This document shows positions 8,021 to 14,660 of a stretch of 36,109 bases of DNA, in pieces. Source of the DNA: Treponema sp. (GTDB lineage Bacteria; Spirochaetota; Spirochaetia; Treponematales; Treponemataceae); contig JAHBAD010000106.1 in NCBI GenBank assembly GCA_018385395.1, positions 1 to 36,109 of the forward strand. The letters run 5' to 3'. The translations under genes and the position numbers were made by a program. The notes under the pieces are model-generated. The model was not told the DNA's origin. It saw only the letters and a list, made by a program, of their open reading frames with translations, and made no database searches. Positions within the stretch are counted from its first letter, which is position 1. Every line of letters begins with the position of its first letter.

Positions 8021-9572
8021 CACAGTCTCCGCAGTTTTTACAATATTTATTTTCAGTCTGATTTTTAATTTCTTCTTCAGTTTCTTTCCATATTTCAGAA
8101 AGAGTTTTTTCAAAAACATTTCCTGTCACTTTTTTATAAAGGCAGTGACAGAATGTTACGTCTCCGTTTGAAAGAATGTTCATATCCCGGCGAAGATGCC
8201 AGCACACATTTCTTTCAACAGGCGAAAGGTCAGCAGGTTTTCTGTCTGGAAGAGTTTTACAGAAAGAATTGTATTTCTGGATAATCAGATTTCCTTTTGA
8301 AGGATTTGATTTTTCATTCCAGTAACGATAAAAAGTTTCAAGTTCCCCTTCATTTTCATTAAGCCTTGTAAACTGAGGATAAGTTGATTCCGGGAAAAGA
8401 TCTGAAACCTTTGCCACACAGGAAAGTGCTTTTTCAAAATCCCCTTCACTTTTTCCACGAAGCTTTGCATAAGTTCCTGAACTTGCCGCATCAAGATTTA
8501 TTGAAATCATGATTTTTTCATAACCGTTTGTTCTTTCAAGAGCACTATCTGAAACGGCCTTAAGTTCCGAGGCAAGGTTTTCGCTCATATAATCTGTTTC
8601 GATAAAAACTGAAAGTCCTGTGAATGAAAGGATTTTTTCAACGATTCTTACAAGGTCAGGATGATTTACAGGATCTCCCAAATAACTCAAATTCACAACG
8701 GCGTTTTCGGAAAAAGCCGCAATCTGTTCTATAAGTAAAAGAGCTTTTTCTGTATCCATATTTTCGCCCTGGTTCAAAGGAGCGTCCGAAGGAACATAAT
8801 CTGGTTTTGAACTGCTTACAGGAGAAAGCTGGATATTGTAATAGCCGGGCACAGTTTTCAAAATGTTTTGATTTTTTGTACATCGAACAGAAACAGCTTC
8901 TGCATCAAGACTTTGTAAATCTTTCTTTTCAGCTTCAGAAAGACTTTCATAAAGTGCCTTACACTGAAGAAGGTTTTCTTTTTTTCCTGTATCAAAGCTG
9001 TAACGGAAAAGACGGTAATCATCATCGGCAAGGACAGTTTCAACTTCAAAGGCGTTGATGTCAGTTTTCAAAAGATCATACAAGGCGGTGCGTGTTATTT
9101 CTGCTTCAGACGCTTTTTTGAAAGTGGAAGCAAAAAGACCTGTAAGGATTCCAAGAGTTCCTGCATCAATCATTTCAGGAGCAAAACCGTAAGAATAGCC
9201 GTCTGCAAAAGTATACTCAGAAAGAAACTCATTATGAGAAGTGATAATTTCAGAAGTTATGCTCCGGTTCAGAAAGGGACAGTCGGCCCAGGCAAAAATA
9301 ACTGATTCAGCACCTGTCTTTTCTGCGGCATTTTTCATCTCAACAACAAGATTTCCAGCTTTCCACTCAGGACTGGAAACAAGTTCACCACGTCCTGAAA
9401 GCAGTTTTTCTACAAGGCTTTTGTTTTCATCAAAAGAAAAAACAATCACTTTTTCACTTTTGTTGGAATGTGCCCAGTCCAGGGCTTTTTCAAAGGCAGA
9501 TACGCCGCCAAAACATGGTTCGGCCATATATTTTGCGTTCTTATGGGCAAATAAAATAGTTACGGTTTTCAT
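7995..9572 (-). CDS. Spiro-SPASM protein: nucleotidyltransferase-like and radical-SAM-like domains with SPASM C-terminus
   Basis: First gene of the glycan operon, 525 residues. The N-terminal ~220 residues look like an IspD/MobA/SpsF-type nucleotidyltransferase with ADCPFLNRS at about 97-105. Residues 240-440 follow the radical-SAM barrel pattern (LSYLGDPVNHPDLVRI resembles the GGEPLLHPD strand), but the place of the CxxxCxxC cluster reads LSPVSSSKPDYVPSD, with no cysteine. The C-terminus is a SPASM domain with cysteines at about 457, 475, 477, 511, 514 and 517. This combination matches what I recall as the spirochaete-restricted spiro-SPASM family. It probably binds one auxiliary Fe-S cluster but cannot do standard radical-SAM chemistry. 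GTG at 9575 is an alternative start one codon upstream. The function is unknown; the neighbours point to glycan synthesis or attachment. Confidence 0.75.
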   Translation of the reverse strand: MKTVTILFAHKNAKYMAEPCFGGVSAFEKALDWAHSNKSEKVIVFSFDENKSLVEKLLSGRGELVSSPEWKAGNLVVEMKNAAEKTGAESVIFAWADCPFLNRSITSEIITSHNEFLSEYTFADGYSYGFAPEMIDAGTLGILTGLFASTFKKASEAEITRTALYDLLKTDINAFEVETVLADDDYRLFRYSFDTGKKENLLQCKALYESLSEAEKKDLQSLDAEAVSVRCTKNQNILKTVPGYYNIQLSPVSSSKPDYVPSDAPLNQGENMDTEKALLLIEQIAAFSENAVVNLSYLGDPVNHPDLVRIVEKILSFTGLSVFIETDYMSENLASELKAVSDSALERTNGYEKIMISINLDAASSGTYAKLRGKSEGDFEKALSCVAKVSDLFPESTYPQFTRLNENEGELETFYRYWNEKSNPSKGNLIIQKYNSFCKTLPDRKPADLSPVERNVCWHLRRDMNILSNGDVTFCHCLYKKVTGNVFEKTLSEIWKETEEEIKNQTENKYCKNCGDCDEYYTFNF

Positions 9573-9632
9573 CACTTATATATCGGCATAAAAAATATCC
9601 GGTTTAAGAGCAATTTTAAGGATTTATCCGTA

Positions 9633-9648
9633 AGTAAAACGTTTTACT
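9633..9648. promoter_or_regulatory. LacI-family-type operator palindrome
   Basis: AGTAAAACGTTTTACT is a perfect 16-base palindrome with a central CG, the usual architecture of LacI/GalR-family operators. Its right half overlaps the -35 box of the kinase promoter, so binding would block RNA polymerase. It lies in the 176-base divergent region between the glycan operon and the kinase and could affect both. No repressor gene is in the window. Confidence 0.65.
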
Positions 9649-9671
9649 AACAAACATCTCTAGTTTATAAT
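9643..9671 (+). promoter_or_regulatory. Sigma-70 promoter of the pentulose kinase
   Basis: TTTACT (9643-9648) and a consensus TATAAT (9666-9671) are separated by 17 bases. The -35 box is part of the operator palindrome. The leader of about 70 bases ends in AGAGGAAAAAAAAC before the ATG. Confidence 0.7.
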
Positions 9672-9748
9672 TATTCTACAAAATCACCTGTTTTAGTGAT
9701 AAAATGAATATCTGAAATCAAAACAAACCAAAATAGAGGAAAAAAAAC

Positions 9749-11326
9749 ATGACTACAGAAGAAATCAAAGCTGAAATTGAAAGCTGCCAGACAAGTCTTG
9801 GTATTGAATTCGGTTCTACACGTATTAAAGCTGTTCTTATCAACTCAAAATTTGAACCTGTTGCAGGCGGAAGTTTTGAATGGGAAAACCAGCTGGTAAA
9901 CGGAGTCTGGACTTACGACCTGGATCTGATCCACAAAGGACTTCAGACCTGTTACAAAGACCTGAAAAAAGATGTAAAAGAAAAATACGGCGTTACACTT
10001 AAAAGCTTCAAGGCTTTCGGTGTTTCAGCAATGATGCACGGTTATCTTGCTTTCGATAAAGATGACAATCTTCTGGTTCCATTCCGCACATGGCGTAACA
10101 CAATTACAGGTCAGGCTTCTAAAGAGCTTTCTGAAAAATTCAACTTCCCGGTTCCTGAACGCTGGAGCATTTCTCATCTGTATCAGGCAATTCTGAACAA
10201 AGAACCTCATGTTTCTTCTATTAAAAACGTATATACACTGGCCGGATACATCCATTACATGCTTACAGGCGAAAAAGTTCTTGGTGTAGGCGATGCTTCT
10301 GGTATGTTCCCTATCGACAGAAATACAGGAAACTACAAAGCTGAATATGCTGCCACATTCAAAGAAATGACAGGATTTGATGTAAGCGAAGTATTCCCAA
10401 AAGTTCTTCCAGCAGGGGCCGCAGCCGGAAACCTTACAGAAAAAGGTGCTGCTTTCCTGGACCCTGACGGAGACCTGGTTCCAGGAGTTCCAATGTGTCC
10501 ACCGGAAGGAGACGCCGGAACTGGTATGGCTGCAACAAACTCTGTTCGCGTAAAAACCGGAAACATTTCTGCCGGAACTTCTATCTTCAGTATGGTTGTT
10601 CTTGATAAAGACCTTAAGAAAACATACCCTGGCCTTATAGACATTGTAACAACTCCGGACGGAATTCCTGTTGCTATGGTTCACTGCAACAACTGTACAG
10701 GAGAAAACAACTACTGGATCAACCTGTTTGATGAAGTGGTTCAGACAATGGGATTTTCTGCTTCGAAAGGTGAACTCTTTGACAAGCTTATTGGAAAATC
10801 TCTTGAAGCAGACAAAGATGTTGGCGGACTTCTTTCCTACAACTATCTTTCAGGGGAAACAATTACAGGCTTCAATTCAGGACGCCCACTTTTTGTTCGT
10901 TCAGAAAACTGTAACTTCACTCTTGCAAACTTCATGCGCTCCCTTATGTTCACAGCCCTTGGTGCAAACCGCAAAGGTATGGATATTCTTTTTGATGAAA
11001 ATGTTTCGATTGATTCTATGTTCGGAGCCGGCGGTTACTTCAAGACAGAAGCAGGCCTTAAATACATGGCAGCTTCTATCCACACACCGGTAAGCGCAAT
11101 GGAAACTGCCGGCGAAGGCGGACCATGGGGAATGGCAATTCTTGCTTCCTTCATGGCAGACAACAAGGGAAAAGTTCTTCCAGACTTCCTGGATTCAGAA
11201 GTATTCGGAAGCTGCAAAAAGACAACAGCAGAAGCTGAACCTGAACTTGTTGAAAGCTTCAACATTTTCTACGAACGCTACCTTAAAGGTCTTGCAGTAG
11301 AAAAAGCTGCAGTTGAAAACCTGTAA
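9749..11326 (+). CDS. FGGY-family pentulose kinase (ribulokinase or xylulokinase-like)
   Basis: FGGY kinases phosphorylate pentuloses and related sugars with ATP in the cytoplasm. The 525-residue protein has the N-terminal phosphate loop LGIEFGSTRIKAVL (17-30), the substrate-loop region MMHGYLAFD, and the catalytic base D255 in PEGDAGTGMAAT, followed by the ADP-binding stretch KTGNISAGTSIFS. The family is secure but the substrate is not. AraD, 1.5 kb downstream, suggests L-ribulose or L-xylulose. The start has AGAGG ten bases upstream. The gene is controlled by a LacI-type operator and ends in a terminator inside a heptad-repeat block. An intact kinase-araD operon may have been split by the decayed genes between them. 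Confidence 0.82.
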   Translation: MTTEEIKAEIESCQTSLGIEFGSTRIKAVLINSKFEPVAGGSFEWENQLVNGVWTYDLDLIHKGLQTCYKDLKKDVKEKYGVTLKSFKAFGVSAMMHGYLAFDKDDNLLVPFRTWRNTITGQASKELSEKFNFPVPERWSISHLYQAILNKEPHVSSIKNVYTLAGYIHYMLTGEKVLGVGDASGMFPIDRNTGNYKAEYAATFKEMTGFDVSEVFPKVLPAGAAAGNLTEKGAAFLDPDGDLVPGVPMCPPEGDAGTGMAATNSVRVKTGNISAGTSIFSMVVLDKDLKKTYPGLIDIVTTPDGIPVAMVHCNNCTGENNYWINLFDEVVQTMGFSASKGELFDKLIGKSLEADKDVGGLLSYNYLSGETITGFNSGRPLFVRSENCNFTLANFMRSLMFTALGANRKGMDILFDENVSIDSMFGAGGYFKTEAGLKYMAASIHTPVSAMETAGEGGPWGMAILASFMADNKGKVLPDFLDSEVFGSCKKTTAEAEPELVESFNIFYERYLKGLAVEKAAVENL

Positions 11327-11327
11327 T

Positions 11328-11390
11328 AATGCACAATTCATAATGCATAATTCACAATTAAGAATTGATAATTGACAATTGAGAATGATA
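11328..11390 (+). repeat. Heptad repeat array, left arm
   Basis: Nine consecutive seven-base units of the form AATTNAN run from the stop codon of the kinase: AATGCAC, AATTCAT, AATGCAT, AATTCAC, AATTAAG, AATTGAT, AATTGAC, AATTGAG, AATGATA. The same unit occurs at 19533, 19677 (inverted) and 27597. Confidence 0.85.
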
Positions 11391-11436
11391 TCTTCTTCAA
11401 GAGACGACAGTCTGACGAAGAGATATCATTTTTTTT
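11384..11436 (+). terminator. Terminator of the pentulose kinase gene
   Basis: AATGATATC (11384-11392) pairs with GATATCATT (11422-11430), with partial inner pairing of TCTTC with GAAGA. The stem runs into eight T residues. It lies between the two inverted heptad arrays. Confidence 0.75.
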
Positions 11437-11439
11437 ACA

Positions 11440-11488
11440 ATTGTCCATTTTCCATTGTCTATTGTCTATTGTCCATTATCAATTGTCA
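11440..11488 (-). repeat. Heptad repeat array, right arm
   Basis: Seven seven-base units in the opposite orientation: ATTGTCC, ATTTTCC, ATTGTCT, ATTGTCT, ATTGTCC, ATTATCA, ATTGTCA. Together with the left arm and central hairpin they make a foldback structure of about 160 bases. The array ends at the stop codon of the aldose-epimerase fragment. Confidence 0.8.
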
Positions 11489-11490
11489 AT

Positions 11491-11643
11491 TTATTCAATC
11501 ACAATATTCTGTACTGCATCAAAACTTTCACCTGGAGCAAGTTCAATAAGGCCTGCTTTATTTTCCCAGATGTGGTCTGTGTTTTCTGCATCAGGAATTC
11601 CATACCATGGTTCGATACAGATAAAGCCTGCTTTATTTTCCAT
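11491..11643 (-). pseudogene. 3' fragment of an aldose 1-epimerase gene
   Basis: The minus strand reads MENKAGFICIEPWYGIPD and continues to a run ending in IELAPGESF and a stop at 11491. GFICIEPWYGIPD and LAPGESF are the C-terminal signatures of galactose mutarotase-like (aldose 1-epimerase) proteins. Only about 50 of the usual ~290 residues remain, and the upstream side runs directly into the 3' end of hicB, so the rest was lost by a deletion or rearrangement. A heptad array touches its stop codon. Confidence 0.75.
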
Positions 11644-12091
11644 ATTTTTCTTTTTTTTCCATTACAACAAGATTATTACAACCTTTCATGGAATAAGAAG
11701 AGTGCAATTTTTCTAATAAAGCTTCCTGCAAAACCTGAGAGAAATTTATATTCAATGCGACGGCTTCTTCGTTTATCCACTGGGGAATACTTAATGTCTT
11801 TTTTACAGATTTTGAATTATGCTTTCGCCTGTACTCTCCCATATCGAACTGAACAGCAACAACATAAGAGTCTCCCGGAATTTCCTCTTGATCTAATGAA
11901 GATGGTTTCGGCAAGACTTTTGATTCTTTCTGATAATCAGTTATGCAAAGACCTAATGCATCACAAGCCATTTCATAAGATTGTGACAAATCATCTCCTT
12001 CTGTAAGGCATTCAGGAAAATCAGGGAAAGATACCCAAAAACCACCTTCCTCTGCCTTATGAAAAATTGCAGGATAAAAATATTTTTCCAT
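11633..12091 (-). CDS. hicB: HicB-family antitoxin, orphan
   Basis: HicB proteins neutralise the mRNA-cleaving toxin HicA and repress their own operon. The N-terminal half (residues 1-75) is the partly degraded RNase-H-like HicB fold: FYPAIFHKAEEGGFWVSFPD, then PECLTEGDD. The C-terminal part, KKTLSIPQWINEEAVALNI followed by NFSQVLQEAL, is a ribbon-helix-helix DNA-binding motif. The last ~23 residues after EKL look foreign and run into the aldose-epimerase fragment, so the C-terminus may be altered. AGAGG is placed upstream of the ATG. Only the last codons of hicA remain, so this is an antitoxin without a toxin and probably without its native promoter. It could be silent or could regulate other loci. 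Confidence 0.8.
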   Translation of the reverse strand: MEKYFYPAIFHKAEEGGFWVSFPDFPECLTEGDDLSQSYEMACDALGLCITDYQKESKVLPKPSSLDQEEIPGDSYVVAVQFDMGEYRRKHNSKSVKKTLSIPQWINEEAVALNINFSQVLQEALLEKLHSSYSMKGCNNLVVMEKKEKYGK

Positions 12092-12103
12092 AAAATCTTG
12101 CCT

Positions 12104-12157
12104 CTATTTTAAGCCAGCCTGTTTTAATATAGCTTGTTCTAAACCTGTCACGAGATG
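12104..12157 (-). pseudogene. hicA: hicA remnant, last ~17 codons only
   Basis: Directly upstream of hicB the minus strand reads TGLEQAILKQAGLK and then TAG. This matches the conserved HicA C-terminus. A TGA in the same frame at 12158-12160 shows that the catalytic double-stranded-RNA-binding-like part, with its key His, is gone. Confidence 0.7.
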
Positions 12158-12179
12158 TCATCGGCATAATCACATACTA

Positions 12180-12197
12180 ATACGTATTATTACGTAT
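12180..12197. promoter_or_regulatory. Inverted repeat ATACGTA-N4-TACGTAT
   Basis: A perfect seven-base inverted repeat with a four-base spacer lies about 90 bases upstream of hicB and beyond the deletion point of hicA. It has operator-like geometry and could be the old hicAB operator or the control site of another lost gene. The role is a guess. Confidence 0.35.
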
Positions 12198-12317
12198 GTC
12201 AATATTTTTCATCAATTCTAATACTTTGTCACATCAAATACAAATACATCGAGTCAAGCCACGTCCGCCTTCTGTTTCCTTAAAGCCTTGAGTCGCCGCA
12301 TTTAAGGTTTGAAGTAA

Positions 12318-12815
12318 ACCCTTATAAAAGAAAATCTGAACGAAATTCTTGAAAAATCAAAATCAAATATTATTGAAATTCGCTCAATATGTCAGAATCT
12401 TTTTCCGCCGGATTTTGAAAAACAGAATCTGGACTGGATTATCGCCGAACTTTGTCATAACATAAAAAAATCTTCGGGAATAAAATGTTCATATCTTTTT
12501 GATTCTGAAAGTCCATTTGCAAAAATGAAAACAAAAAACAAATTGAATCTTTTCAGAATCATTCAGGAAGCAGTTAATAATGCTGTAAATCATTCAGGCT
12601 GCACAGAAATCCAGATTTCCATTACAAAAAAAGAAGTTCTTATTTCAGACAACGGAACAGGCTTTGATTTTCAGAAAGAACTTTTGTATAAACAAGATCA
12701 TTTCGGTCTCCGTTCCATGAAAGAGCGGGCTTCACTTTTAGGCTCATCTCTGGAAATTGTTAGCAGCGAGAAAGGTACTGCAATTCACCTGAAGTGTTTT
12801 AAGGAAAAATCCTAA
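12318..12815 (+). pseudogene. Truncated NarL-type sensor histidine kinase, C-terminal part
   Basis: The open frame runs from 12318, just after an in-frame stop, with no start codon or ribosome site. It begins in the middle of a HisKA_3 dimerisation domain (NLFPPDFEKQNLDWIIAEL), so the phosphorylated His is missing. It then carries a complete ATPase domain: N-box RIIQEAVNNAVNHS, G1 box ISDNGTGF and the GLRSMKERASLLG helix typical of NarX/LiaS/DegS kinases. The sensor and the response-regulator partner are absent. An ATG at 12525 could only give a bare ATPase fragment. This is a 5'-truncated pseudogene. Confidence 0.75.
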
Positions 12816-12833
12816 CTTCATTAAACGATTTAC

Positions 12834-12845
12834 TTGTTATATAAT
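12834..12845 (+). promoter_or_regulatory. Promoter of araD (-10 element)
   Basis: TTGTTATATAAT contains a consensus -10 TATAAT (12840-12845). The -35 position 17 bases upstream (TTCATT) is weak. The deoA promoter has the same twelve bases (14623-14634), which may point to shared activator control or simply to similar promoters. Confidence 0.55.
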
Positions 12846-12879
12846 AAATTCATATCAGTCATTTTAAGGAGACTTTAAT

Positions 12880-13596
12880 ATGTATTCAGACATTAAACAG
12901 GCGGCTTATGAAGCCAATATGCTTATTCCTGCCAATCACCTGGCTCTTTACACATGGGGAAACGTTTCCGCTTTCGATAAAGACAAGGGAGTTTTCGCCA
13001 TTAAACCTTCAGGAGTTCCATACCCGGAACTTACTCCCGACTCAATGGTAATTGTTGACGTTGACGGAAACAAAGTTGAAGGAAAACTGAATCCTTCTTC
13101 TGACACACCGACTCACGCAGTTCTTTACAAAGTATTTGGTCTTGAACGCGGAGCTGAAATCGGCGGAATCATCCACACTCACTCAACTTTTGCAGTAAGC
13201 TGGGCACAGGCTGTAAAATCTGTTCCCCTTTACGGAACAACTCACGCAGACCACCTTCAGAAAGACATTCCTTGTACTCCATACCTTTCAAAAGAAGCCG
13301 TACAGAAAGCATACGAACTTGAAACAGGTCTCCAGATTATCAAATACTTTGAAGAAAAGGGCCTGAATCCAAGCGAAGTAAACATGGTTCTCTGCGGCGG
13401 TCACGGTCCTTTTGCCTGGGGAAAAAACGCTGACAAAGCAGTTTACAACGGAACAGTTCTTGAAGAAATCTGTAAAATGGCTACTTTCACAAGACTGAAT
13501 GGAGCTTCAATGGAAGACCGCCTTCCAGAATACATCATTAACAAGCACTACGAAAGAAAACACGGTCCAAACTCTTACTACGGACAGGGAAAATAA
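12880..13596 (+). CDS. araD: L-ribulose-5-phosphate 4-epimerase
   Basis: AraD (also the UlaF/SgbE type) is a class II aldolase-fold, zinc-dependent enzyme that converts L-ribulose-5-phosphate to D-xylulose-5-phosphate and feeds the pentose phosphate pathway. The zinc ligands are H99 and H101 in IIHTHST and H175 in GGHGPF. The substrate-binding region SSDTPTH (73-79), D124 in THADH, and the C-terminal Tyr pair in NSYYGQGK fit catalytic epimerases and not fuculose aldolases. The length of 238 residues is normal. TAAGGAG lies eight bases before the ATG. The FGGY kinase upstream is the likely supplier of its substrate. recO follows immediately, probably by translational coupling. Confidence 0.9.
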   Translation: MYSDIKQAAYEANMLIPANHLALYTWGNVSAFDKDKGVFAIKPSGVPYPELTPDSMVIVDVDGNKVEGKLNPSSDTPTHAVLYKVFGLERGAEIGGIIHTHSTFAVSWAQAVKSVPLYGTTHADHLQKDIPCTPYLSKEAVQKAYELETGLQIIKYFEEKGLNPSEVNMVLCGGHGPFAWGKNADKAVYNGTVLEEICKMATFTRLNGASMEDRLPEYIINKHYERKHGPNSYYGQGK

Positions 13597-13597
13597 A

Positions 13598-14443
13598 CTG
13601 AACCGTAACTATCAGACAGAAGCTGTTGTTCTTTCTCTTTCCTCTCTTGGTGAAAACAATTCCCTGGTCACACTTTTGACAAAAGACCGGGGAATTGTAA
13701 AAGCCTGCCTTTACGGCGGACCAAAGTCCAAACTCCGGAGCCTTTGTGCCCAGTTCCACACGGGAAAAGTGTGGATTTATGAAACTCCTGAAAAAAACCA
13801 GAATAAAATAAGCGATTTCGAAGTTTCAAAATATCACGTTACCTTTACAGAAAGTCTTTATAAAAGTTACGCCGCCCTTCTTGCGTCCGAACTTGTAATA
13901 AAAACTGAATGTGCAGGCGGCGGCGAAAACATAGAAAACTGCTGGAATCTTTTAAACGGATTTTTTGACGGGCTGGAACTTGTAAACGAAGAACAGGGAA
14001 AAGCAGGATTAATCCGTTTTCTCTGGCGTTTTGTCCATCTGTCGGGACTTCTTCCCGACACAGAAGAATGTGAATCCTGCGGAAAAACTTTTAGTCTGGA
14101 GAGCGAAAATCAGAAACCAGAAAAAGTACGCCTTCTTGAAGAAATGTTTGGAAATCCTTCTCAGGAACAGGTTTCTGTTCCTGACACCATATATTTCAGT
14201 TCCTATAACAGTACTTTTATCTGCCCCGAATGTGCAGGAAGCACACAGGGAACAAAATTCCCTCTTTCAAGAATGGGTTTAAACTATCTTTCTTCTATAA
14301 CAAATCTTCCGGCCTCGGTTTCCCGAAACATGCCTTTGGATCAGGCAAGCTACTTTCAGATCAAACAGATAGTCTTTGACCTGGCAGAAAAATGTGCCAG
14401 CGGCCCTTTGAATACATTACGAACAGGAATGGGCATTTTTTAA
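13598..14443 (+). CDS. recO: DNA repair protein RecO, probable CTG start
   Basis: RecO loads RecA onto SSB-coated DNA in the RecFOR gap-repair pathway. The protein begins with the family's OB-fold pattern (YQTEAVVLSLSSLGENNS, then LVTLLTKDRGIVKA, then LYGGPKSKLRSL) and contains a zinc-finger pair (CESCGKTF and CPECAGS) before the C-terminal helices, as in zinc-bearing RecO. There is no ATG, GTG or TTG near the expected start. An ATG at 13499 is in frame but would add 33 residues that only mirror the end of araD. A CTG at 13598 with AGGGA seven bases upstream fits the family start exactly, giving 281 residues. I therefore place the start there, with moderate confidence. Confidence 0.8.
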   Translation: MNRNYQTEAVVLSLSSLGENNSLVTLLTKDRGIVKACLYGGPKSKLRSLCAQFHTGKVWIYETPEKNQNKISDFEVSKYHVTFTESLYKSYAALLASELVIKTECAGGGENIENCWNLLNGFFDGLELVNEEQGKAGLIRFLWRFVHLSGLLPDTEECESCGKTFSLESENQKPEKVRLLEEMFGNPSQEQVSVPDTIYFSSYNSTFICPECAGSTQGTKFPLSRMGLNYLSSITNLPASVSRNMPLDQASYFQIKQIVFDLAEKCASGPLNTLRTGMGIF

Positions 14444-14453
14444 GGTACTTTTC

Positions 14454-14577
14454 GGGGCTTGGGGCAGAGCCCCAGGAGAAGGGGGTGTGGAGGCAACGCA
14501 GTGCCGACCAGGGGGATGCCCAAGCCGCGTTAGCGGCGACTTAAATAATTTCCTCTAGGCAAACGACCAAAGGTCGT
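14454..14577. repeat. Cluster of GC-rich intergenic hairpins
   Basis: Three perfect inverted repeats follow recO: GGGGCT/AGCCCC (14454-14473), GCCGC-gtta-GCGGC (14524-14537) and ACGACC-aaa-GGTCGT (14563-14577). The stretch between them is much more GC-rich than the genes. It resembles the cluster at 1914-2106. The first hairpin may act in recO termination, but there is no T-run. No gene lies in this 217-base gap. Confidence 0.55.
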
Positions 14578-14622
14578 ATGGCTTTCCCCCTCACCTAATT
14601 ATTTTTTCCAATTTCTCCAGTT

Positions 14623-14634
14623 TTGTTATATAAT
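14623..14634 (+). promoter_or_regulatory. Promoter of the pyrimidine-nucleoside phosphorylase gene (-10 element)
   Basis: TTGTTATATAAT with consensus TATAAT at 14629-14634, identical to the twelve bases upstream of araD. The -35 position is weak (TTCCAA). A good ribosome site, GGGAGG, lies before the ATG. Confidence 0.55.
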
Positions 14635-14660
14635 TAAATATCAATTCTTGGGAGGATTTT

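Noticed and set aside
7995-9572. Active radical-SAM peptide-modifying enzyme with SPASM domain
   Set aside because: The three cysteines that bind the catalytic cluster are absent, and no short precursor peptide gene was found beside it.
10025-10684. Minus-strand open frame of 219 codons inside the kinase gene
   Set aside because: The kinase motifs in the plus frame are complete; the opposite frame has no motif and no start signal.
11328-11488. CRISPR-like array
   Set aside because: Units are seven bases long, contiguous and without spacers, and no cas gene is present.
11633-12157. Functional HicAB toxin-antitoxin pair
   Set aside because: The toxin lacks all but its last codons, so only an orphan antitoxin remains.
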